Assembly: GCA_020310875.1 (NCBI GenBank)
Contig: CM035423.1
Span: forward strand, 137,928,520 to 137,992,519
Source: Ceratopteris richardii
Lineage: Eukaryota > Streptophyta > Polypodiopsida > Polypodiales > Pteridaceae
Reading direction: 5' to 3'
DNA: 64,000 bases
A model generated the notes under the pieces. That model was not told the DNA's origin. It searched no databases and saw nothing but the letters and a program-made list of their open reading frames with translations. Of the stretch, positions 31,809 through 40,182 are shown piece after piece. Both the position numbers and the translations under genes were made by a program. How positions within the stretch are numbered: the stretch's first letter is position 1; the number at the start of each line of letters is the position of its first letter.

Positions 31809-33869
31809 ATGAATTACATGAATGAAAGATCAGTGGTCCATATTAAAAACCCTGACCAATCCATTGGACTAGAACACCCAGCTGTCAAGTTTGAAAATGG
31901 AGCATACTTGGACAAAGAAGGAACCATATATGTAGTCACGAGTCATCCAGATAGGACAGACGAATTTGGAAACGTGATCCCGGAAACGGATTTAGGTGAC
32001 CTCGAGCAAGGAAACATGGGTGTAGAACATAGAACCCCCCGAGGCAAATCTGTTCTCACTAGGATTATCACACCAGAGTGGATTTCCCAAGACAATAAGA
32101 GCATAGATCTACTCGTAAACCGAGAGACTGATGAGGCCTTTTGGAGGTATAGATCTGATCAGCAAAATGAGGTAGGAACAATCATGATATATGAGTTCAA
32201 AGATCCTGATAGCCCAGGCAGAGTGACCTACTTAGATCACGCTTCAGAGAGGATCTTTGTGGTTACAAGAAATGATAGGCATGCTTACACTTGGAAAGGT
32301 GAATTTATTTTCCCCCAACCAAGATCGAATGTGTCATTTGGTCACCCAGGAGCTGGAACATCCCAAGCTCACGGAGCTCAAAGAGATAGACATAGAGATA
32401 GACCGGAGGTAAGCTTTGCCAACCTAGTGGGAAGAGAAAGAACAAGAACGGAAACAAATAGAGTGGAACCTGAGGGACTTAGATCCCCAAGGAACCAAAG
32501 GAATGCGGATGAATTCCCTCTACCAAGACCTAGAGAGCACATGAGGACTTTGAGACCTACTCAGCTAGTTAAGTCCATGAAGAACTACTTCGATGGCACA
32601 GGAGACCCATATGATCATGTGGCCGAGTTTAGGCAAGTCTTGAGAGCTGAGCAAGTTGAGGACCTATTCATGCAGTATAATGCCTTTGGTCTAACCCTTA
32701 GGAACACAGCCCTGACGTGGTTTCAACCATGGAATGAGAGACAGTTTAGGAGCATAGACCAACTCTTAGAGGCTTTCATCATTGAATTCTCTAAAAGTGG
32801 CATAAGGCATAATACTTCCTCATTGATACATAGCTTCAAGCAAACCCCTCAGGAGACCGTGAGGCTTGCAGGAAGAAGGTTTAGGCAATATCTTGAGAGA
32901 TGCCCTGTTCCTGAGTTACCCACACCAGCCAAACAAGTGGCCTTATTCTTGGATGGATTGCTAAGTACAAAGTTGCGATCCTATGTGTACTTGAAGGACC
33001 CTAGGACCATAGAAGAGTGTGTACGTATGTGCATTGACATTGAGGATAACCTAGGGGAGGAACTAGAGCTTTCAAAAATCTACAAAGATTTCGATAGTGC
33101 TTCTAGCCTCTCTTCCTCGCAATCTACATCAATTGAGGAACTCGCTGAGAAAGTAGCTCAAAAACTAGGTGTCTCTAGTAAACAAATTCCTAGATTTGCC
33201 CCAGTAAAGAGGTGTTATACTTGCGGCGGTGACCACATGGCAAACGTATGCCCTATTATGGCCCAACCCCAAGTGAATCCCAGTAGCCAATACTGCACCA
33301 TAGAATGGAGGTACACTAACCACACCGCACAAGACTGCCCTTATAACAAACAAACTGTCAGGCAAAATTACCCTCAGCCATATCCACAACAGGGAAGATA
33401 TCAAAACCAATATCCATCACAACATTATGCTAGGCCTCAACAAACCTACCAACCACAATATCAGCCCCAACAAAGGCCTCAGCCTGTGTTAACTCAGCAA
33501 CCTCCTACCCCAACCAATGTGATTCCTGTAAAGTATGCAGCTGCTGAGGAAAATTTGAACAAAGCCATAGTCCCAGTGACTCCATTGCTTTCAGAAAGTG
33601 ACCCGAGTGATCATAGTTTTGATTCCACTCACATAGATAGTCCACAGGCTTACTACATGCAGTCTCCTAAACATGGTGAGTCCGATTATAGTGAAGAAAC
33701 GAGTGAACCAAGTTGGGAGTCAGATTACGCAAACATCATGTATACAAACCCTAACCCCAGACCTCAACCTAGGCAAGAAAGACCCCCATTCCCTAGAGGA
33801 CCATGCTACAGATGTCAGGGAGATCACCTCATTCGTGACTGCCCCTTACCTCCATCTACCCAACCCTAG
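31809..33869 (+). CDS. Gypsy-B gag with extra N-terminal domain and zinc knuckles
   Basis: A 686-residue frame. Residues about 1-190 are an N-terminal domain of unknown role (AVKFENGAYLDKEGTIYVV and following), also seen in Gypsy-D. About 250-420 is the gag capsid-type block (MKNYFDGTGDPYDHVAEF, LTWFQPW, HSFKQTPQETVRLAGRRFRQYL). Knuckle-type clusters CYTCGGDHMANVC (near residue 475) and CYRCQGDHLIRDC (near 665) flank a Pro/Gln/Tyr-rich stretch. A third knuckle, CQDCGKEHLL..., lies just after the stop, near 33897. This frame looks whole. Confidence 0.9.
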   Translation: MNYMNERSVVHIKNPDQSIGLEHPAVKFENGAYLDKEGTIYVVTSHPDRTDEFGNVIPETDLGDLEQGNMGVEHRTPRGKSVLTRIITPEWISQDNKSIDLLVNRETDEAFWRYRSDQQNEVGTIMIYEFKDPDSPGRVTYLDHASERIFVVTRNDRHAYTWKGEFIFPQPRSNVSFGHPGAGTSQAHGAQRDRHRDRPEVSFANLVGRERTRTETNRVEPEGLRSPRNQRNADEFPLPRPREHMRTLRPTQLVKSMKNYFDGTGDPYDHVAEFRQVLRAEQVEDLFMQYNAFGLTLRNTALTWFQPWNERQFRSIDQLLEAFIIEFSKSGIRHNTSSLIHSFKQTPQETVRLAGRRFRQYLERCPVPELPTPAKQVALFLDGLLSTKLRSYVYLKDPRTIEECVRMCIDIEDNLGEELELSKIYKDFDSASSLSSSQSTSIEELAEKVAQKLGVSSKQIPRFAPVKRCYTCGGDHMANVCPIMAQPQVNPSSQYCTIEWRYTNHTAQDCPYNKQTVRQNYPQPYPQQGRYQNQYPSQHYARPQQTYQPQYQPQQRPQPVLTQQPPTPTNVIPVKYAAAEENLNKAIVPVTPLLSESDPSDHSFDSTHIDSPQAYYMQSPKHGESDYSEETSEPSWESDYANIMYTNPNPRPQPRQERPPFPRGPCYRCQGDHLIRDCPLPPSTQP

Positions 33870-34270
33870 TCAGTGACAATCCAAGGCTTTTGCCAAGATT
33901 GTGGAAAGGAGCATCTCTTATGAGATTGCCCAAAGAACCCCAATAATATGCCAAAAATCACCCCTATAAACGTTATTGGGTTAGTTGTCGACTCCACAGG
34001 GAGTGTGACTTCCAGCGCACCAGTGCAAGTGGTCACTAGAGCTCAATTGAACTTGTGGATGATGCACACGACCAATTCCCACAAGACATCCCATCCATTT
34101 ATGAAGAGCAGGAGAGCACTCAATCTCAGGAGAGATTAGACTTTGAATCTAATTCCATACAAGAACTACCCCATTTCACATGCCCATGGGAAGCAAAGTC
34201 CACGTGTATGAGAGCACCCACAGTCATGGTAAGAAACAAAGACTGAGTCATACCTAGGAACACGGAGGTA

Positions 34271-35824
34271 GTGAAAAACACTAAAGTGCAGTGTAACCTC
34301 ACTTTAGAAGAGCTACTCAAAGTAAGGCCAGAACTATGGAAACATGTAGCCAAACAAGTACCAGGGATAGCCAAACCGCGTTCCCAGGTAGGTTCTCATA
34401 GGACAGTGCCAGAAATTCCTTTAGACAAGATAGGAGATATGAGTGAAGGTGAAGAAGGAAACACCTATCTTCCCATCACCCACCAAGGATACACAACGAA
34501 GGCCATTCTAGACTCCGGTGCAAGAGTTGCCATTGCTACCACTTCCATATGGAAGCGATGGGGCAAACCAGCACTCAGGCCAACGAGAATGAAATTGCAG
34601 ATGGCTGATGGTCACATAGAAAGACCCTTAGGCTTGCTAGAAGGAATAACTCTCACTACATGTGGCGTAGAGTTTGAGCATACATTTGCTATCTGTGATT
34701 TTAGCAAGAACCATGCATATGAGATGATTTTGGGTAGACCATTTATGCAACAGTTGCAAGTGGTACAGGATTGGGGAACCAATTCCTTGTATTTGCAACA
34801 CTTAGGTGTCACGACCAAGGTTAATCTCAAAGACTACTCTCATAGAGATGTCCCTCCTATCCAATGGAATCCCATCCATAGAGCTAAAGATGATACCAAG
34901 TCGGTGCATTCCATAGGATCAGGATCCTCATGGATGCATGAAGACACCCACTTATGGATGTGCAAAGTAGTAGTAGAAGAAGAAAAGAGAGAAAAAGCAA
35001 GAGAAGTAGGTGCGAAAGAGACACATAGATCAATTCAAGACCCAGCCTATGCACCTGTTGTATTCCCTGATGAAGAATTTGAACCTCACGGCTGGGAAGA
35101 AATTTTAGCAACAATGGATGTAGCCATCAATGAAGAACAATGGACACCCCACTTTGACAAGGATGGCTATGACATTTCAGTCTTCTCCATAGAGCCAATC
35201 ATGGGAGAGGCAGTTCTAGAAGAATGCGAACCTAGCCCTGATGCATTTGAGGATGCCACTGACTCCGATCCAGAGTCAATCATTATGGATCCACCTTTTG
35301 CATCAGATGAAGAATACTTCTATGGAGTAGAATTTCAACCCCAGAGACACGGAGAGCTTACAAATGATGTAAGGTTAGCCACACAAGTGACCCCTAAGGA
35401 TGAAGGAAAGAAAAGAAAGAAGAGAGAAGTCACACCAGACGAGGAAGAATCTTTGTTTGAGGTCTCTAAAAACTTTAAAAAGTATGAGGTAGACGATAGA
35501 AGAGTCATGGTAAGGATGCCAAAATGTGAGACTCAATCAGGAGAGGCCTATGATAACAAAGAAACCACCAAGAGAATAGTGGTAGCCCTCGAAGAAGGAG
35601 AGGAGAGATGCACATACATAGGCCATGACCTAACAAAGGAAGAAGAGCATGCGTTGATAGCCTTGCTAAGAGAATACAGAGATGTATTCGCTTGGAGTTA
35701 CAAGGATTTGAAAGGTGTTGACCCAGACATATGCTCACACACAATTCCCATGACCTCAGACACGAAACCCTCTAAACAGAAGCCATATACATATAACGAT
35801 AATTATGCTTCTAAGATCAAATAG
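34271..35824 (+). CDS. Gypsy-B first aspartic protease and long acidic linker
   Basis: A 517-residue frame. The catalytic D81 sits in AILDSGARVAIATTSIW, and the MILGRPFMQQLQVVQDW block about 75 residues later is the flap/C-terminal strand of retropepsins. Beyond residue 165 comes a strongly acidic linker, then the words LLREYRDVFAWSYKDLKGVDP that precede Gypsy reverse transcriptase. This is the canonical protease position. Confidence 0.9.
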   Translation: MKNTKVQCNLTLEELLKVRPELWKHVAKQVPGIAKPRSQVGSHRTVPEIPLDKIGDMSEGEEGNTYLPITHQGYTTKAILDSGARVAIATTSIWKRWGKPALRPTRMKLQMADGHIERPLGLLEGITLTTCGVEFEHTFAICDFSKNHAYEMILGRPFMQQLQVVQDWGTNSLYLQHLGVTTKVNLKDYSHRDVPPIQWNPIHRAKDDTKSVHSIGSGSSWMHEDTHLWMCKVVVEEEKREKAREVGAKETHRSIQDPAYAPVVFPDEEFEPHGWEEILATMDVAINEEQWTPHFDKDGYDISVFSIEPIMGEAVLEECEPSPDAFEDATDSDPESIIMDPPFASDEEYFYGVEFQPQRHGELTNDVRLATQVTPKDEGKKRKKREVTPDEEESLFEVSKNFKKYEVDDRRVMVRMPKCETQSGEAYDNKETTKRIVVALEEGEERCTYIGHDLTKEEEHALIALLREYRDVFAWSYKDLKGVDPDICSHTIPMTSDTKPSKQKPYTYNDNYASKIK

Positions 35825-35836
35825 GAGATAGATAGA

Positions 35837-36757
35837 TTGGTAGAAGCTGGATTCATCTATGAAATTGAGCACACCGAGTGGGTGTCCCCCATTGTAGTGG
35901 TGCCCAAGAAGAATGGAAAGCTACGTGTGTGCATTAACTTGAAGAAGGTTAATGCAGCCACTATTCGAGACAACTATCCGCTTCCTATCACTGAGCATCT
36001 GCTAGAAAGAGTAGCAGGCAAGGAAGTGTACAGCTTCCTTGATGGATTTTCGGGCTACAATCAAGTAGCCATAGCTCCAGAAGATCAGCATAAGACAACT
36101 TTTGCCACAGAGTGGGGCATATTTGCCTTTAGAGTAATGCCATTTGGGCTTACCAATGCTCTTGCAACTTTCCAAAGATTGATGTGTCACGTGTTTAAAG
36201 AGTTCTTGAGGAAGATTTTAGAGGTCTATGTTGATGATCTCTGTGCTCATTCCAACATTAGACAGACACATATACCAGAACTCAGGCAAATCTTTGACAA
36301 GTGTAGAGAGTATCAAGTCTGCCTGAACCTAGAAAAGTGTGTTTTCATGGTCAGGCAAGGCAAGATTCTAGGACACATAGTGTCAAAGAATGGCATATCC
36401 ACCAATGAAGAGAAAGTAAGAGCCATAGCCGAACTACCTAGGCAAAAGAATGTCAAGGAAGTACAAGCTTTCATGGGGCATTGTGGCTATTACCGACGCT
36501 TTATACACATGTACGCCATCATTGCCAAGCCACTGTACGGACTTTTGACCAACTTTGAGTGGACTAATGAATGTGAGAACGCTTTCAATGAGCTCAAAAG
36601 GAGATTGTGTTCAACACCAATCTTGACCACACCAAATTGGAATAAGCCATTCCATGTTCATGTGGATGCATCCAATTATGCGATTGGATGTGTGCTTGCA
36701 CAACCTATGGGCGAAGCTAATATGGATCTCCAATTGCCTATGCTAGTAGACAGTTGA
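35837..36757 (+). CDS. Gypsy-B reverse transcriptase
   Basis: A 306-residue frame with the full set of Gypsy reverse-transcriptase blocks: SPIVVVPKKNGKLRVCI, YSFLDGFSGYNQVAIA, FRVMPFGLTNA, the catalytic YVDD in VYVDDLCAHS, and the connection region (GHCGYYRRFI, VHVDASNYAIGCVLAQ). It ends at the start of RNase H, overlapping the next frame by 4 bp. Confidence 0.92.
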   Translation: MVEAGFIYEIEHTEWVSPIVVVPKKNGKLRVCINLKKVNAATIRDNYPLPITEHLLERVAGKEVYSFLDGFSGYNQVAIAPEDQHKTTFATEWGIFAFRVMPFGLTNALATFQRLMCHVFKEFLRKILEVYVDDLCAHSNIRQTHIPELRQIFDKCREYQVCLNLEKCVFMVRQGKILGHIVSKNGISTNEEKVRAIAELPRQKNVKEVQAFMGHCGYYRRFIHMYAIIAKPLYGLLTNFEWTNECENAFNELKRRLCSTPILTTPNWNKPFHVHVDASNYAIGCVLAQPMGEANMDLQLPMLVDS

Positions 36758-38592
36758 ATGCAGCTGAACGGAACTATACCACCACCAAACGAGAGGGATT
36801 AGGCATGGTATATGCAGTTAAAAAGTTTAGACACTATTTGCTTGCAAATAAGTTTAAGTTTTTTACCGATCATCAGGCATTATTGTACTTGGTAAACAAA
36901 CCATGCAATACAGGTCAATTAGTAAGATGGTTTCTCTTGCCAATGGAATACGACTTTGAGGTTGTGGTGAGAAAAGACAAGACTCACTTGAGAGCAGACC
37001 ATCTCTCTAGGCTCACATCTGGAGAAGCCCCACAAGGAGTATCAGATGACCTTCCTGATGCTTACTTGTTTAATTTGGAAGTGGTACCTCAGTGGGCTAA
37101 GCCATTAGTGCCAGTATTGACATACGGGCCTAACCATCCAGTCATAAACACTCCAGATAGGGAGATAATAAAAGCCCAAAAATACCAGATCATGGTAGGA
37201 ACTATGTACAAGCACACAAATCAAAGAATCCTAGCTTGTTGTGTGGAAGAGGATGAGTATGCTAAATGGTTGCAATTAGCACATGTAGGTGCATTAGAGC
37301 AACACTACTCAAGGCAACGAACCCTACAGACACTAAGGAGACTCGGAGTGCATTGGCCTACTATGGAAGCAGATGTCCATAAGTTGTGCAAGGAATGCCC
37401 AATCTGTTGCACTAAACCACCGGTGGAGCATGCCACTCTTTATCAAGTGTCCATAGTGCTAGATTGGAGTGAACCGTTAGTAGCCTTCCTGAGGACGAGA
37501 ACATTCCCTCAAGATATGACACTGGCCAGACAAAGAAGTCTAGAACAAGAAGCCCTAGATTACTCTCTCATTGGTGATAATCTATACAAGCGTGGTAAAG
37601 ATGGTTACCTGAGACTATGTGTCCATGAGAGTGAATATATCAAGATCTTGGAAGCTGCTCACCAAGGTGTAGTAGGAGGACACTTTGGACCAGGTCGAGT
37701 GATCAAGGCAATCCTATTTGCAGGCTTATGGTGGCCGACCCTTCACATGGATGCACATACCTATGTGAAGAGGTGTGATGTTTGTCAGCGAACTCAATAT
37801 CCTATACGCAAAGATGAGATGCCCCTGAAACCTATGATGGGTGGACGTGCATTCTCTAAGTGGGGAATAGACTTTGTAGGTCCTATTAATCCCCCAGCTA
37901 AGGGTTCGCATGCAGAATATATTATTGTGGCCACAGACTATCTAACCAAGTGGGTAGAAGTGAAAGCCACGACTAAGAATGATGCCCAGACAACCGCCAA
38001 GTTCTTATTTGAGAATGTATTCACACGATACGGGCTACCTATAGAGCTAGTCAGTGATAGAGGGACTCACTTCTTGAATGAAGTTATCGAAAATCTTCTC
38101 CAAGAGTTCTTGGTTATACACAAAAAGTCTGCCCCCTACCATCCACAAGCTAATGGGCAAGCCGAAAGCACAAATAAGATTCTATGCAACGTGCTTACCA
38201 AGTTAGTAAATAATAAACGCTCTGATTGGGACAAACAGCTACACCATGTTGTTTGGGCATACAAAGTTGCCTATAAAACGGTACTCCAAGCCACACCCTT
38301 TCAGATGGTATTTGGCCAAAATGCAGTGCTACCATTGGACTTCTTGATACCTACACTAAAGGTAGCACAAGAGCATGAGTGGACGGGCCATGAGCTCTCC
38401 TCTAGGATCTTTGACCTTGAGCGATTAGGAGAAACAAGACTAGGGGCTGCCGCAGGAATATATGCAGCTAAAAAACGACAGAAGGCTTACTTTGATGCCC
38501 ATGTTAAGGATAAAGGATTGAAGGCCGGAGATTTAGTTTTAGTCTACACTCTGAAGCAACATGCGAGAAAATTAGAGAAGCGTGGCTATTGA
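36754..38592 (+). CDS. Gypsy-B RNase H and integrase with duplicated HHCC zinc module
   Basis: A 612-residue frame. RNase H spans about residues 1-90 (REGLGMVYAVKKFRHYLL, FTDHQALLYL, ADHLSRL). Two integrase N-terminal units follow in tandem: H177, H184, C215, C218 and H303, H310, C341, C344. Each is H-x6-H-x30-C-x2-C, with an exact 126-residue period. Flanking words also repeat, for example W-x2-PLV, EY-x4-L-x-AH and WPT-x3-D-x-H. The catalytic core (WGIDFVGP, LVSDRGTHF, ANGQAESTNK) shows D, D and E, and the C-terminal domain ends in DLVLVYTLKQHARK. Two zinc modules in one integrase are not usual for Gypsy. Confidence 0.92.
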   Translation: MNAAERNYTTTKREGLGMVYAVKKFRHYLLANKFKFFTDHQALLYLVNKPCNTGQLVRWFLLPMEYDFEVVVRKDKTHLRADHLSRLTSGEAPQGVSDDLPDAYLFNLEVVPQWAKPLVPVLTYGPNHPVINTPDREIIKAQKYQIMVGTMYKHTNQRILACCVEEDEYAKWLQLAHVGALEQHYSRQRTLQTLRRLGVHWPTMEADVHKLCKECPICCTKPPVEHATLYQVSIVLDWSEPLVAFLRTRTFPQDMTLARQRSLEQEALDYSLIGDNLYKRGKDGYLRLCVHESEYIKILEAAHQGVVGGHFGPGRVIKAILFAGLWWPTLHMDAHTYVKRCDVCQRTQYPIRKDEMPLKPMMGGRAFSKWGIDFVGPINPPAKGSHAEYIIVATDYLTKWVEVKATTKNDAQTTAKFLFENVFTRYGLPIELVSDRGTHFLNEVIENLLQEFLVIHKKSAPYHPQANGQAESTNKILCNVLTKLVNNKRSDWDKQLHHVVWAYKVAYKTVLQATPFQMVFGQNAVLPLDFLIPTLKVAQEHEWTGHELSSRIFDLERLGETRLGAAAGIYAAKKRQKAYFDAHVKDKGLKAGDLVLVYTLKQHARKLEKRGY

Positions 38593-38595
38593 CCT

Positions 38596-39564
38596 ATGAT
38601 CATAAATAGGATCTCAACGAGTGGAGCAGTACAACTAGCCACATTAGAAGGTGATATTCTACCTAGCTACATAAGCGGGTGCAGAGTCAAGTTATATCAG
38701 GCACCTCTGACTGAAGAGATGCTAAATCGACTCAACATTGCCAAGAAACGCAAAGAGGAAGAAAAGCGAATTCGAGAAGAAGCTCAAGCAGAAGCTTTAG
38801 AACGCATCAGAAGGATGAAGTTGAGACGACAGGGTAGGGATCAGCCTAGGACAGATGACTATGCGGACCCAGGATATCATATGGCAATGTGTGAAGTCTC
38901 CGGAATAAGTGCCCATAGAATAATCGATCGACGCCCATTTTTGACCTCAGAGATAGGACAAGGAATAAGTGCAAAAATTGTGCGAGCCTTGATTGACTCA
39001 GGTGCAGCCACTAGTGCTGTTAAATTTTCTTACTATCAAAAGTTGAAATTAAATGTCAATCCTATAGAAGGCTATCTCATAGGATTGGGAGGTGTGGAAA
39101 CCCCTTGCATGGGCGAGGTGGAACTTCCCCTCCACATTCAAGATGTTTTAATGACAGTGAAAGTACTAGTGTGTCAAGATGAGGACCTCACTGAGCCTCT
39201 GGTCTTGGGTCAAGACTGGATCTATGACCATGCAGTCAATTTAAACCTAAGAAGTGGACTTCTTCAGGTTTGGGTCAATGAGAAACGCATTACAATTGAG
39301 TTAGAAAGTGAAGCACTCAAGGAATTAAGCAAGGCACACACTCCTGGTCCTTCCAGGAGTACACATGAAGATGACCATGCTGTTCTTGTCCAAAACTATG
39401 TGATGCAGAGGAATGATGATTTCAATAAAGAAGTCAAGGACACAACGGAATTCCCTTCTTTTCCAAAGATCAGAGGGATGCAGCAACCAACGGCAGATCA
39501 AATACAAAAGACTACCTATGTCGGAGGCCAAACGAACGTGAGAAGCAGGATGTCTCAGCCATGA
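38596..39564 (+). CDS. Gypsy-B second aspartic-protease domain downstream of integrase
   Basis: A 322-residue frame. Residues about 40-80 form a highly charged helix (KKRKEEEKRIREEAQAEALE). Residues about 124-210 read as a retropepsin-like domain: catalytic D134 in RALIDSGAATSAVKFSYY, a glycine-rich flap (LIGLGGVETP) and LVLGQDWIYDHAVN. It is clearly different from the first protease (34271-35824) and lies in a position where Gypsy elements normally have nothing or an unknown ORF. The start of the frame continues the integrase C-terminal region. Role unknown; domain assignment is from the DSG and LGQDW blocks and their spacing. Confidence 0.75.
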   Translation: MIINRISTSGAVQLATLEGDILPSYISGCRVKLYQAPLTEEMLNRLNIAKKRKEEEKRIREEAQAEALERIRRMKLRRQGRDQPRTDDYADPGYHMAMCEVSGISAHRIIDRRPFLTSEIGQGISAKIVRALIDSGAATSAVKFSYYQKLKLNVNPIEGYLIGLGGVETPCMGEVELPLHIQDVLMTVKVLVCQDEDLTEPLVLGQDWIYDHAVNLNLRSGLLQVWVNEKRITIELESEALKELSKAHTPGPSRSTHEDDHAVLVQNYVMQRNDDFNKEVKDTTEFPSFPKIRGMQQPTADQIQKTTYVGGQTNVRSRMSQP

Positions 39565-40073
39565 AACAAGTGTGGGTGCGGAAAGGCGAACAACCTGTTG
39601 TGATCAAGCCAACCACACGGGCAAAGATTCTTATTAGTAATCAACAACACGACACTAATAAGAAGTCTTTCAGAAATTCTTCTGCGAAAATGAAGTCTAT
39701 CTGGGTACCCAAGAAGTCGATGAAGGCTAGTCCACAATCAAGACAAATTTGGGTGCCTAAGGCTTGCTTGCGGGCTCAAATAGCTACACAGAGGCCACAC
39801 CCTGTACAACATGGTTCACCCACTCGAACATCTGATACCCATTCTAACACATCACACATGAACACATATTCTTCCATGGGCACAAGTAGAATCACTTGTA
39901 AATGGGTCCCTAAAAAGCCTCATTTCCAAGCAGACACTCATATAAAGCCCTCTAGAGTCTCCACAAAATCAAGACCAACAGCCATTCTGTTTGTTTGGCA
40001 GCCCCCGACCTCATTTGTAAATTCATACCCACTTAATAACTACATCACTCATACACCACACCTTTCCATTTAG
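39561..40073 (+). CDS. Gypsy-B basic ORF with repeated WVPK motifs
   Basis: A 170-residue, Lys/Ser/Thr-rich frame with four copies of a short motif: KQVWVRKG, KSIWVPKKS, RQIWVPKAC and CKWVPKKP. It has no hydrophobic segment long enough for a membrane span and no known domain. It overlaps the preceding frame by 4 bp, so it may be part of the same post-integrase product. Function unknown. Confidence 0.55.
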   Translation: MKQVWVRKGEQPVVIKPTTRAKILISNQQHDTNKKSFRNSSAKMKSIWVPKKSMKASPQSRQIWVPKACLRAQIATQRPHPVQHGSPTRTSDTHSNTSHMNTYSSMGTSRITCKWVPKKPHFQADTHIKPSRVSTKSRPTAILFVWQPPTSFVNSYPLNNYITHTPHLSI

Positions 40074-40182
40074 CTCTTAGGACTATCCATTCCCTAACTA
40101 CGCACACGATTACCGAGCACTTGTTGACCTACTAATCTCTCACTAAAATCATGTTAATGTTGTAACGGGGACACATGAACAC

